From: CAYUWM01 sp964448395
Lineage (GTDB): Bacteria; Chloroflexota; Dehalococcoidia; E44-bin15
Direction of reading: 5' to 3'
Length of the DNA stretch: 44,177 nt
NCBI GenBank assembly: GCA_964448395.1
Contig: CAYUWM010000006.1
Coordinates: forward strand, 1 to 44,177
In this document: positions 1-8,344 of the stretch, in pieces
Layout of the letters: each line of letters starts with the position of its first letter
Numbering within the stretch: position 1 is the stretch's first letter
Made by a program: the position numbers and the translations under genes
The notes under the pieces: model-generated
The model's input: the letters and a program-made list of their open reading frames with translations, nothing else
Told to the model about the DNA's origin: nothing
The model's database searches: none

Positions 1-96
1 GAGCCGGAATCCCTGTTCCAGCAGTTCAACTGGGTCATGAAGAAGCTGGAGGAAACCGGTAAGACGAGGCCGGGGCCCGGCAAATGGAACGTCTAA
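1..96 (+). CDS. C-terminal end of an unidentified protein (5' truncated)
   Basis: The window opens inside a reading frame whose last 31 codons (frame 1) end at a TAA at 94-96. The visible tail is rich in Lys, Glu and Gln and ends in Pro-Gly-Lys-Trp-Asn-Val. It lies 18 bases before the next start on the same strand, so it is probably the preceding gene of the same operon. The fragment is too short for me to assign a family. Confidence 0.5.
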   Translation, partial: EPESLFQQFNWVMKKLEETGKTRPGPGKWNV

Positions 97-114
97 TCCT
101 CAGAGGAATGGGAA

Positions 115-1584
115 ATGGCTAATCCAAAGTACGACGCCATAATAGTAGGAGCAGGGCCCGGAGGCCTGTGCTGTAATGCCCTGCTGTCCAAGTGGGGTTT
201 TAAGACCCTGCTGGTGGACAAGAACACCATACCCGGCGGCAAGGCTATCACCGTTGAGCGCGAGGGTTTCAAGTACGACCTGGAACCCAAGCTGCAGGTG
301 CCGATGACCGGCGCATCGCTGGCGCAGATACATACGGAACTGGGCATCGAGAGCGAGCTGGGGGCCGTCCCCTGTGAAACGGTAGCGCTGGCATACAGGC
401 ATAAGTCGGCCGATAAATACAAAGCGGTAACCGTGCCGCAGACCAACGTCGATCCCGCCCCCCTGTTCGACCTCTGGGGCCTGGATGACAAGGAGCGCGA
501 TGAGGCCATCCCCATACTGGCCGAGCTCGCCTTCCTCACCCCGGAGCAGCTCAGCGCCATGGATGATATGACCTTCGACGAATGGCTGAAGGAGCGGAAC
601 ACCCCTTGGGGCGTGTACAGCTTCTTCTGTATGCACGCCAACGGTTCCCTGGCCGAACCTATCGATCTGGTTGCCGCATCGGAGCAGGGGGCCATCATGC
701 AGCATATCGCCACCGCAGGCGGCGGCGGATACTACAAGGGCGGCTTCGGGAAGGTGATGGTCAACCTCGCCGAGTACATAAAATCCAAGGGCGGCGAGAT
801 GAAGATGGGCACGCGGGTGGAGAAGATCAAGGTATCCAACGGCCGCGTAACCGGCATCGAGACATCCGCCGGGGCTTTCGACTCCGACATAGTGGTCAGC
901 GACGTCGGACTTCAGCCCACTGTGCTGAAACTGGTTGGCGAGCAGGAGTTCGACAGGAGCTACGTGAACTACATAAGGGATCTGGTCCCGGGATGGGCAT
1001 TCACCGCCATACGATACTTCCTCAATAAGAAAGTAGTACAAGAACAGATGGCCTTGATCTATGCCGACGATTCCTGGCTGAACATGGAGCGATTCGTGAA
1101 AATCCGTGCCGGTCACGTACCTGACGATGTTATCGCATTCTTCACCGTGCCATCCAATTATGATCCCACTATGGCACCACCCGACAAGCAGTGCATCATC
1201 GCCGGCACCATCTGCTCGCCCGACCCCAAGGCCCCCGAAATAAAGATGCAGAATGAAAAGGTGGATAAGCTGCTGGACACAATCTTTCCCGGGTTCATGG
1301 ATGCCTGCTACGAGAGGCAGGCCACCGGACCCGCCGAGATATCGGCAGCCACCAGGGACAGCGTCCTTCCGGGGCAGGGGGGGGAGTGCGTCGGCATGGG
1401 CCAGATAGTGGGCCAGTGCGGCAAGCACAAGCCCTCCCAGAAGACCCCCATAAACGGTCTGTTCATCGTCGGTGCTGACGCCGGAGGCGTCGGCATGGGC
1501 ACCCACCAGTCGGGTCAATCTGGAATGAAAGGGGCGCGTCTGGTAGCCCGTTACCTGACCATGCGTCAGGCAGCGGCTACTTAG
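115..1584 (+). CDS. CrtI-like NAD(P)/FAD-dependent oxidoreductase, paralogue A
   Basis: A 489-aa flavoprotein of the phytoene desaturase/amine oxidase superfamily. The N-terminus carries the Rossmann FAD-binding motif GAGPGG (about residues 12-17), followed about 20 residues later by an acidic residue that would bind the ribose (LLVDKN) and a PGGKA stretch. A conserved C-terminal block (GGECVGMGQIVGQCG, then GLFIVGADAGG) is shared almost word for word with the gene at 4819-6261, so the two are clear paralogues. The ATG at 115 follows a purine-rich AGAGGAATGGG. It stands first in a tight run with a CoA-transferase and two more such flavoproteins. The substrate is unknown; carotenoid desaturation is not implied, because no other carotenoid gene is visible. 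The superfamily is certain, the reaction is not. Confidence 0.9.
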   Translation: MANPKYDAIIVGAGPGGLCCNALLSKWGFKTLLVDKNTIPGGKAITVEREGFKYDLEPKLQVPMTGASLAQIHTELGIESELGAVPCETVALAYRHKSADKYKAVTVPQTNVDPAPLFDLWGLDDKERDEAIPILAELAFLTPEQLSAMDDMTFDEWLKERNTPWGVYSFFCMHANGSLAEPIDLVAASEQGAIMQHIATAGGGGYYKGGFGKVMVNLAEYIKSKGGEMKMGTRVEKIKVSNGRVTGIETSAGAFDSDIVVSDVGLQPTVLKLVGEQEFDRSYVNYIRDLVPGWAFTAIRYFLNKKVVQEQMALIYADDSWLNMERFVKIRAGHVPDDVIAFFTVPSNYDPTMAPPDKQCIIAGTICSPDPKAPEIKMQNEKVDKLLDTIFPGFMDACYERQATGPAEISAATRDSVLPGQGGECVGMGQIVGQCGKHKPSQKTPINGLFIVGADAGGVGMGTHQSGQSGMKGARLVARYLTMRQAAAT

Positions 1585-1611
1585 AATTCGAGAACCGTGA
1601 GGAGATAGCCT

Positions 1612-2397
1612 ATGGCGATCAATAAGATATTGAGCAGCTTCGATGAAGCGGTAGCCGACATCCCGGATGGAGCCACTATAATGGTGGGAGGCTTCGGCAC
1701 GGTGGCCAGTTGTCCCAGCATGTTGATGATTGCCCTCGACCGCAAAGGGGTGAAGAACCTGACCACCATATCCAACACTACCGGTTTCGGCTCGGACGTG
1801 TGGAAGATCCTGGGGTATAAATTTGCCGAGGACATGGATATCCTGGTCAGGAATGGCCGTGTCAAGAAGGCCATCGCGTCCGCGCCGGTGAGCGCGGTGT
1901 ACGAAAACAATTTCGAGAAGCTGTTGAGGGCGGGCAAGGTCGAGCTGGAGATGGTCACCCAGGGGACGCTTGCCGAGCGGATACGCGCAGCGAAAGCCGG
2001 CCTGGGTGGCGTCTATACCCCTGTCGGGGTCGGCACGGTGGTAGAGGAAGGGAAAGAGATCAAGACTATCAATGGCAAGAAGTACCTGCTTGAGTTGGCT
2101 CTAAAGGCCGACTTCGCCCTGATCAAGGCACACAAGGCCGACAGATGGGGCAACCTGGTCTACCGCGGCAGTTCCCGCACCTTCAACGAGACCATGGCCG
2201 GCGCCGCCAAGGTGACCATCGCCGAGGTGGATGAGGTTGTAGAGCTCGGCGAGCTCGGCCCGGAGGAGATCGTCACCCCCGCAGTATATGTGGATCGAGT
2301 AGTGGCTCGGCCCAAGGAATACGAAGGGGAAGAGGGCGAGATCAGCGAGGAGGCCAAGGCATCACACGAGAAGTTCCTCAAGCGGGGGAGCGCATAG
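1612..2397 (+). CDS. 3-oxoacid CoA-transferase family, subunit A
   Basis: A 261-aa family I CoA-transferase alpha subunit (AtoD/ScoA/GctA type). It moves CoA between a carboxylate and an acyl-CoA together with the beta subunit encoded 10 bases downstream. The glycine-rich GGFG segment lies at about residues 26-29, and the family block around YRGSSRTFN with the following Met-Ala-Gly-Ala-Ala is present near residue 185. Length is normal for a separate A subunit. The ATG at 1612 follows GAGGAGATAG. The flanking CrtI-like flavoproteins suggest the pair activates or recycles the carboxylic acid those enzymes act on, but the actual acid cannot be read from the sequence; acetoacetate, glutaconate or a branched/cyclic acid are all possible. 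Confidence 0.92.
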   Translation: MAINKILSSFDEAVADIPDGATIMVGGFGTVASCPSMLMIALDRKGVKNLTTISNTTGFGSDVWKILGYKFAEDMDILVRNGRVKKAIASAPVSAVYENNFEKLLRAGKVELEMVTQGTLAERIRAAKAGLGGVYTPVGVGTVVEEGKEIKTINGKKYLLELALKADFALIKAHKADRWGNLVYRGSSRTFNETMAGAAKVTIAEVDEVVELGELGPEEIVTPAVYVDRVVARPKEYEGEEGEISEEAKASHEKFLKRGSA

Positions 2398-2407
2398 GGA
2401 GGGTTAT

Positions 2408-3079
2408 ATGGAAGAGAAATTCAAACTGGAACGTCAGACCATAGCCCTTCGAGCGGCCAAGGAATTCCAGGATGGCGACTCAGTCAACCTGGGGATCGGG
2501 ATACCGGTGCTGTGTGCCAACTACATACCCGAAGGCAGAGAGGTGCTGTTCCAGTCCGAGAACGGCATCCTCGGCTTCGGAGAGGTAACCGCCCCCGGAG
2601 AGGGGGACAATGATTACCTCAATGCCAGCGGCCAGACGGTGCATACCCAGCCGGGCACGAGCTGTTTCGGACACGCGGAGTCTTTCACCATGATTCGAGG
2701 CGGGCACTTGGATATAAGCGTTATGGGAGGGTTCCAGGTTTCGGAGAAGGGCGACCTGGCCAATTACATGGTCCCGGAGAGGAAGATCGGGGTTATCGGC
2801 GGCGCCATGGACCTGGCCTACGGTGCTAAGCGAAAGATCATCGTGATGAACCACATCACCAAGGACGGCCAGCCGCGGATACTGAAGAAGTGCACCTATC
2901 CGATAACCACCCTCGAATGTGTCAATCTGATAATCACCGACATCGCCGTTATCGAGGTAACCGACAAGGGCCTGGTTCTTAAAGAGATAGCCCCCGGCTG
3001 GACGCCGGAGGAGGTGCAGAGCCTGACCGAGCCAACCTTGATTGTCGATCCCGACTGCCACGATATAGAATTGATGTAG
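2408..3079 (+). CDS. 3-oxoacid CoA-transferase family, subunit B
   Basis: A 223-aa beta subunit of a family I CoA-transferase (AtoA/ScoB type). It carries the catalytic-glutamate motif SENGILG with the predicted nucleophile Glu51, which forms the glutamyl-CoA thioester intermediate in this family. The block GGAMDLAYGAKR also fits the family. Start ATG 2408 follows AGGGAGGGTTAT. It is 10 bases from the A subunit, so translation is almost certainly coordinated and the product is an A2B2-type cytoplasmic enzyme. The acyl specificity is unknown. Confidence 0.93.
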   Translation: MEEKFKLERQTIALRAAKEFQDGDSVNLGIGIPVLCANYIPEGREVLFQSENGILGFGEVTAPGEGDNDYLNASGQTVHTQPGTSCFGHAESFTMIRGGHLDISVMGGFQVSEKGDLANYMVPERKIGVIGGAMDLAYGAKRKIIVMNHITKDGQPRILKKCTYPITTLECVNLIITDIAVIEVTDKGLVLKEIAPGWTPEEVQSLTEPTLIVDPDCHDIELM

Positions 3080-3119
3080 CATATCGGTACGGCACGAAAG
3101 CCGACCTTAAAAGTTAAAT

Positions 3120-3131
3120 ATCCTTAAGGAT
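3120..3131. promoter_or_regulatory. 12-bp perfect palindrome before the second flavoprotein gene
   Basis: ATCCTTAAGGAT reads the same on both strands and lies 17 bases before the ATG at 3149, inside the only sizeable gap (69 bases) of this operon. It could be an operator or a small hairpin; nothing in the sequence decides. Confidence 0.2.
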
Positions 3132-3148
3132 TATGACAAGGAGGAAAA

Positions 3149-4783
3149 ATGCAGGACAATTACGACGTGATCATCATTGGTGGCGGCCCCAACGGGTTAA
3201 CCACCGGCTGTTACCTGAGTAAAGCGGGGCTGAAGGTGCTACTGCTGGAGAAGAGGATCGAGCTTGGCGGCGGCCTGGCAACAGAGGAGATAACCCTCCC
3301 CGACTACTACCACAATACCCATGCCGTATACCACTTGATGGTGGACTATGCACCGCCGATTAAAGACCTCGAGCTTGAGCAGAAGTACGGCCTCCAGTTT
3401 GTTCACCCCCAGCTGGAGTGGTCAATGCCCCTCCAGGACGGCAACTGCCTGTGTATCTACCAGGACGTGGAGAAGACCTGCCAGTCTATAGCCAAGTTCT
3501 CTCAGAAAGATGCAGACAGCTACCGCCAGGTGCACCAGCGGTTCTACAACATCGTGAACGACTTCATCGGACCCGCTACTTATTGCAAAGCGATGGCCCC
3601 GCTGGACCAGGTGATCGAGCTGGATAAGACCGAGGTGGGCAAAGACATAAACGAGCTGACCGAGATGACCCCCGAGGAGATCGTCAACGGCCTCTTCGAG
3701 AACGACGTAGTCAGGACCATGATGCTCTACATCGCCTGCCACTGGGGACTGCAGTACGACGCTTCCGGTGTAAGCTACATGGTGCCACTGCTCATCAACC
3801 GCGCCACCAACTACCGCCTGCTCAAGGGCGGCTCTCACCGGCTGTCCAACGCCCTCACCCGCTATATGCTGGAGTGCGGCGCTGAGATACTGACCAGCGC
3901 ACAGATAAAGCGCATCATTACCGACGGCGCCGAGGCCAAGGGCGTGGAGCTGGAGGACGGCACCAAGTACATGGCCAACAAGGCCATAATCAGCACCGTA
4001 GATGTCAACCAGACCTTCCTCCAGATGGTCGGCGAGGATAATCTGGACTCCACCTTCGTAGAGAAGGTCAAGGCATACGAGTGGGAGCACTGGAGCCTGC
4101 TGCACCTGCACCTGGCGATGGAGGAACCGCCGCAATTCGCCGCAGCCGCCGGCAATCCCGACATCAACAACTCCTTCATCTACATACTGGGCTTCGAGAA
4201 CAGCGAGAACCTGAAGAAAGAATGGGACGCCATGATCAATAATACCGGCGAGCTCCCCGAGATAATCGGGTTCAACTGCTGCTTCCCCAGCGTCCATGAC
4301 CCCTATTACGCCCCCCCGGGAAGGTGCTGCGGCCTTATCTCCCAGATGGCCCCTTATGAATTGAAAGGGGGCAAGAACAAGTGGCTCAGCATCAAATTCA
4401 AGGAGGAGATGGCCGAGAAACAGCTGGCAGTCCTGCAGAAGTATGCCCCCAACATGACCCGGGACAAGACGCTGTGGTACAACATGACCACCCCCGCCGA
4501 CATCGAGAACAAGTTCGCCAACATGGTGCGGGGCTCGATAAAACAGGGGGCCTACGACTCGACGCAGATGGGCTACTGGCGGCCCAATGACGACTGCCCC
4601 AATCACCGCACGCCGATCAAGAACCTGTATATGGGCGGAGCCAGCAGCTACCCCGGTGGCCTGGTCACCTTCGGGGCGGGATACGGCACGGCCAACATAG
4701 TAGCCGAAGATACCGGAACCGCGAAATGGTGGAAGGAACCGGAGACCGTTACCGCCGCCCGCGCCAAGGGCATGCCGCTGTAA
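3149..4783 (+). CDS. CrtI-like NAD(P)/FAD-dependent oxidoreductase, paralogue B
   Basis: A 544-aa COG1233-type flavoprotein (phytoene desaturase/carotene isomerase superfamily). The FAD motif GGGPNGL lies at about residues 11-17, followed by the acidic ribose-binding residue in LLLEKR and a GGGLATEE segment. A C-terminal GGASSYPGGLVTFGAGYG block resembles the flavin-contacting end of the family. It is longer than paralogues A and C and clearly more diverged from them, so it is a distinct subfamily rather than a recent copy. ATG 3149 has a strong AAGGAGG eight bases upstream. The gene sits between the CoA-transferase and paralogue C (35-base gap). It is probably a desaturase, isomerase or reductase of a lipophilic or acyl substrate; this is inference only. 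Confidence 0.88.
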   Translation: MQDNYDVIIIGGGPNGLTTGCYLSKAGLKVLLLEKRIELGGGLATEEITLPDYYHNTHAVYHLMVDYAPPIKDLELEQKYGLQFVHPQLEWSMPLQDGNCLCIYQDVEKTCQSIAKFSQKDADSYRQVHQRFYNIVNDFIGPATYCKAMAPLDQVIELDKTEVGKDINELTEMTPEEIVNGLFENDVVRTMMLYIACHWGLQYDASGVSYMVPLLINRATNYRLLKGGSHRLSNALTRYMLECGAEILTSAQIKRIITDGAEAKGVELEDGTKYMANKAIISTVDVNQTFLQMVGEDNLDSTFVEKVKAYEWEHWSLLHLHLAMEEPPQFAAAAGNPDINNSFIYILGFENSENLKKEWDAMINNTGELPEIIGFNCCFPSVHDPYYAPPGRCCGLISQMAPYELKGGKNKWLSIKFKEEMAEKQLAVLQKYAPNMTRDKTLWYNMTTPADIENKFANMVRGSIKQGAYDSTQMGYWRPNDDCPNHRTPIKNLYMGGASSYPGGLVTFGAGYGTANIVAEDTGTAKWWKEPETVTAARAKGMPL

Positions 4784-4818
4784 CGGCAGGCATTATAAAC
4801 ACGGCTGGGAGGGTCTGA

Positions 4819-6261
4819 ATGGCAAGCAATAAATACGACGTGATAGTGGTAGGCGGGGGTCCCGGAGGCACCACCTGCGCCGCCCTGCTCCAGAAGCGGG
4901 GGTTGAAAGTCCTGCTGCTGGAGAAAAACGACCGCGTCGGCGGCAAGTGTATGATCGTGAGCAAGATGGGATACACCTACGAGCTCTGGCCTGTACTGGC
5001 CACGCCGATGCTCAATACCAAGTTCCACGAGGTTATGCAGGAGTTGGAAGTCGAAGCGAAGATGTCAGAGATGGTACCAGCGATGGCTGGCGGCGGCTTC
5101 CTTTACCGAACCCCCAAGTCAAAGAAATACGAGACCTTCATCTTGGTACCTCCCGTCATGTACCCTGAGTCCCTGACGGGGGAAGGTAAGGAAAATGCCG
5201 ACAAACTGTTCAACGACATGGTGGCCATGGAACAGGCCGACTTCGATGCCCTAGATGATGTCAACTTCCACGACTTCATCATGCGTTATAACGTGCCCCA
5301 GTCGGTGTACAGCTACATGGCGGTGATGTGCAACATCCTCTTCGTCGAGCCGATCGACATCACCTCCGCCTCCGAGATGGCGAAGACGATGAAGGACTTC
5401 GTCACCAAGCTGGGCTCGGCTTACTTCCTCGGCGGCCAGGGCAATCTCTACCAGACCTTCGCCAAGGCATTCAAGCGAGACGGCGGCGACCTGTGCCTGA
5501 ACACCAGGGTTGAGCGCATCATCGTAGAGGACGGCCAGGCCAAAGGTGTCTATACCAACAAGGGCGCGTTCTACGCCCCCATCGTGGTGAGCAACGCCGG
5601 CATCCAGCCTACGGTGCTTAAGCTGGTAGGCGAGGAGCACTTCGATAAGGGTTATGTTAACCGCATGAAGGACCTTGTACCCTCGCTGGCGCTGATAGGC
5701 AGCCGTTACTTCCTCGACAAGGTGGTGTTCCCCGACTGCGCCTACATCATCTACTCCGACGACAGCTGGTGGAACATGGAGCGCTACATGAAGGCCAAGG
5801 CCGGTGAGATGCCCGATGATATGCTTACCATCATCTTTAACCCGTCGGGCTTCGACCCCAGCCTCGCTCCGGAGGGCAAACAGTGTATCCAGACGGCCAC
5901 CCTGTTCCCCGCCGACCCCAAGATCAAGAACCAGAAAGCGTGGATCGACGAGTTCGATAGGCAGATAACCAAGTTCGAGCCGGAGTTGAAGAAGCACATC
6001 ATCCGCCGCGAGGACTACACCACCACCGACGTGAGCCGGCTTACCCGCGACGGTGTGGTACCGGGACAGGGAGGCGAGTGCATCGGATTGGGCCAGATAG
6101 TGGGCCAGTGCGGACAGTACAAACCATCGCCCAAGTCCCCGATCCAGGGCCTGTTCTACGTTGGTGTAGATGCCGGCGGATACGGCGTGGGGATACACCA
6201 TGCCACCGATTCCGCTACCAAAGTAGCACCCGAGGTGCTGCGTTACTTCCAGACACATTGA
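4819..6261 (+). CDS. CrtI-like NAD(P)/FAD-dependent oxidoreductase, paralogue C
   Basis: A 480-aa flavoprotein closely related to the product of 115-1584. It has the same N-terminal GGGPGGTTCAALLQKRG layout, the same middle segment around DDSWWNMERY, and the same C-terminal GGECIGLGQIVGQCG plus GLFYVGVDAGG block. Start ATG 4819 follows a GGGAGG. It is the last gene of the operon and is followed by a rho-independent terminator at 6281-6317. Having A and C flank a different paralogue (B) and a CoA-transferase suggests that the three flavoproteins act on related intermediates or form hetero-oligomers. The substrate is unknown. Confidence 0.9.
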   Translation: MASNKYDVIVVGGGPGGTTCAALLQKRGLKVLLLEKNDRVGGKCMIVSKMGYTYELWPVLATPMLNTKFHEVMQELEVEAKMSEMVPAMAGGGFLYRTPKSKKYETFILVPPVMYPESLTGEGKENADKLFNDMVAMEQADFDALDDVNFHDFIMRYNVPQSVYSYMAVMCNILFVEPIDITSASEMAKTMKDFVTKLGSAYFLGGQGNLYQTFAKAFKRDGGDLCLNTRVERIIVEDGQAKGVYTNKGAFYAPIVVSNAGIQPTVLKLVGEEHFDKGYVNRMKDLVPSLALIGSRYFLDKVVFPDCAYIIYSDDSWWNMERYMKAKAGEMPDDMLTIIFNPSGFDPSLAPEGKQCIQTATLFPADPKIKNQKAWIDEFDRQITKFEPELKKHIIRREDYTTTDVSRLTRDGVVPGQGGECIGLGQIVGQCGQYKPSPKSPIQGLFYVGVDAGGYGVGIHHATDSATKVAPEVLRYFQTH

Positions 6262-6280
6262 TCGAAAACGAACCACGAGA

Positions 6281-6317
6281 GCGCCCCGCGTGTTGCAATA
6301 GCACCGGGGCGTTTTTT
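6281..6317 (+). terminator. Rho-independent terminator of the flavoprotein/CoA-transferase operon
   Basis: CGCCCCG (6282-6288) pairs perfectly with CGGGGCG (6305-6311) across a 16-base loop and is followed directly by six T (6312-6317). It starts 20 bases after the stop of paralogue C. Confidence 0.85.
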
Positions 6318-6408
6318 ATACATCGATATGTATGTGGACTTTGGAGCCATCTTCTGCTATATTGATAAGCCACTCAAACGACGAAAATAGTGGTCGCCGA
6401 TATGTAGA

Positions 6409-7761
6409 ATGAGTAAGAAAGCAGAACCCCAGAACAGGGACTTGTTCGACTTTCAGCGGGAACAGGGATTGAGCCAGGAGGCGCCTCTGGCGGCGAGGAT
6501 GCGGCCTCAGAGCTTCGCCGATTTCGTGGGACAGGAGCACCTTATCGGTGAAGGCAGAGTCCTCCGCAACAGCATCGAGACCGACCAGCTGCCATCCATC
6601 ATCCTGTGGGGGCCGCCGGGAAGCGGCAAGACCACCCTGGCCTATATAATCGCCAGCGTTACCAAGTCGCACTTCTGCCCGATATCGGCGGTGAGTGCCG
6701 GGGTGGCCGACCTGCGCCGCGTCGTTGCCGATGCCAGAGAGAGACGCGGGATGCACCAGCAGAGAACGGTACTGTTCATCGACGAGATCCATCGCTTCAA
6801 CAAAGCCCAGCAGGATGCCGTCCTGCCCTTTGTCGAGGACGGGACAGTCACCCTCATCGGCGCCACTACCGAGAACCCCTCTTTCGAGGTCATAGCCCCG
6901 TTACTCTCCCGCTGCCGCGTGTTCACCCTCAAACCGCTCAGCGACGACCAGATACGTCTCATCACCGAACGCGCCCTTGAGGATAGTGATAAGGGGCTCG
7001 GTAAACTCCAGATATCACTGGATCGGGATGCCTTGGGCTTCCTGATCGCTATGGCGAACGGCGATGGCAGGGTGGCTTTGAACGTCCTGGAGTTGGCAGC
7101 CTTCGCCACCCAGCCCGACAAGGAGGGTAAGAGAAAGCTCACTCTGTCCACTATCGAGGATGCGATCCAGCAGCGTTCCCTGCTCTACGACAAAAGTGGC
7201 GAGGAGCACTACAACCTCATATCGGCGCTGCACAAGTCCCTTCGCGGCTCAGACCCAGATGCCGGCCTGTACTGGCTGGGACGGATGCTGGAGGCGGGGG
7301 AGGATCCGATGTACGTCGTCCGCAGGCTGGTGCGGTTCGCCTCCGAGGACATCGGCATGGCGGACCCCCGGGCGCTTATGGTAGCTGTTGCAGCCCAGCA
7401 GGCGGTTCATTTCATCGGCATGCCCGAGGGCAGCCTGGCGCTGGCCGAGGCCGTCGTTTACCTGGCCACGGCGCCCAAGAGCAATTCCCTCTATACTGCC
7501 TATTCCGAGGTTCAGCGGGACGTGCAGCGGACGGGGCACGAAGCGGTGCCGCTTCACCTGCGTAATCCGGTAACCCCCTTCATGCGCGATGAAGGATACG
7601 GCAAGGGATACAAGTACGCTCACAACTTTGAAGGACACTTCGTCGAACAGCAGAACCTTCCCGACGCCCTCAAGAACAAACGATACTACACTCCAAGCGA
7701 ACAGGGCTATGAGAAGACAGTCCGCGAGCGTCTCAAAGAGTGGTGGAAAGGCAGGAAGTAA
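6409..7761 (+). CDS. rarA: Replication-associated recombination protein A (RarA/MgsA AAA+ ATPase)
   Basis: A 450-aa AAA+ ATPase of the RarA/Mgs1/WRNIP1 family, which acts at stalled replication forks together with SSB and recombination proteins. Walker A GPPGSGKTT is at residues 68-76 and Walker B ends in DEIHRF (124-129). The family sensor block GATTENPSFEV and the arginine-containing LLSRCRVF follow. The C-terminal tetramerisation region with RFASEDIGMADPRAL is intact, and the length is typical. The gene is single, between the upstream terminator and a convergent minus-strand gene. An inverted repeat (ATACAT-CGAT-ATGTAT, 6318-6333) lies about 75 bases before the start. Confidence 0.95.
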   Translation: MSKKAEPQNRDLFDFQREQGLSQEAPLAARMRPQSFADFVGQEHLIGEGRVLRNSIETDQLPSIILWGPPGSGKTTLAYIIASVTKSHFCPISAVSAGVADLRRVVADARERRGMHQQRTVLFIDEIHRFNKAQQDAVLPFVEDGTVTLIGATTENPSFEVIAPLLSRCRVFTLKPLSDDQIRLITERALEDSDKGLGKLQISLDRDALGFLIAMANGDGRVALNVLELAAFATQPDKEGKRKLTLSTIEDAIQQRSLLYDKSGEEHYNLISALHKSLRGSDPDAGLYWLGRMLEAGEDPMYVVRRLVRFASEDIGMADPRALMVAVAAQQAVHFIGMPEGSLALAEAVVYLATAPKSNSLYTAYSEVQRDVQRTGHEAVPLHLRNPVTPFMRDEGYGKGYKYAHNFEGHFVEQQNLPDALKNKRYYTPSEQGYEKTVRERLKEWWKGRK

Positions 7762-7771
7762 GCAATGCAGA

Positions 7772-8251
7772 TTACAGGTGTGTCTCGGCGGCGTTGTACA
7801 CCGCCCGCAGCCTGTCCCCCAGCATGCAGGCAAGACGTTCCATCACCCTGAAGCCCACATCCGGCTCCCTCTCCAGCAACGAGCGCAGGGCATCCCCCTC
7901 GATGGATATGATCTTTGTAGGCTTCTGGCAGACGGCAGAGGCGGTTGAATACCTGGGGCCGTACAGCAAAGCGGTCCACCCCATCGCCCTGCCTTTACCC
8001 AGGATGGCGACCGGCGTCGTAGCCGTCCGCTCCCCCAGATAGAAAGTTCTCTGTAGTACAACCTGACCATCCAGGATTACGTATAGCTTCGTAGTATGCT
8101 CACCTTGGCTAAAAACGGTATCACCCGATTTGAATGCCTCTGTCGTACATCGATCGGCAAGAGAGGCAGCCAAATGACTGACCTCTTTCTCGCTCAGCTT
8201 GGCGAACAGCTCACACCCCTGTAACCCTGCTACTACCTCAGATTTGGCCAT
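7772..8251 (-). CDS. Single cyclic-nucleotide-binding (Crp-like sensor) domain protein
   Basis: A 159-aa protein made almost only of a cNMP-binding beta-roll: the phosphate-binding cassette appears as GWTALLYGPRYSTASA with an arginine in the usual phosphate-contact place. There is no helix-turn-helix after the C-helix, so it is not a DNA-binding regulator by itself. Start ATG 8251 has an AGGGGGG upstream. It ends 10 bases from the convergent rarA stop. It may sense a cyclic nucleotide and act on a partner protein. Unlike the Crp-type protein at 31844-32515, it keeps the cassette arginine. Confidence 0.75.
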   Translation of the reverse strand: MAKSEVVAGLQGCELFAKLSEKEVSHLAASLADRCTTEAFKSGDTVFSQGEHTTKLYVILDGQVVLQRTFYLGERTATTPVAILGKGRAMGWTALLYGPRYSTASAVCQKPTKIISIEGDALRSLLEREPDVGFRVMERLACMLGDRLRAVYNAAETHL

Positions 8252-8344
8252 CTTAAATGCCCCCCTACAATCTGCCTTTTTCTACCACTACCCGACAACA
8301 TAGTAAGATATGTCAAAAGTTGCCTGCCGGTCAAGAGATATCTA

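Noticed and set aside
100..1518. Long minus-strand frame opposite the first flavoprotein gene
   Set aside because: It is a GC-driven shadow of the plus-strand gene; its translation has no family motif, while the plus-strand product has a clear FAD-binding fold. The same applies to the other long opposite-strand frames (e.g. 3422-4606, 5251-6276, 22374-23579, 42941-43582).
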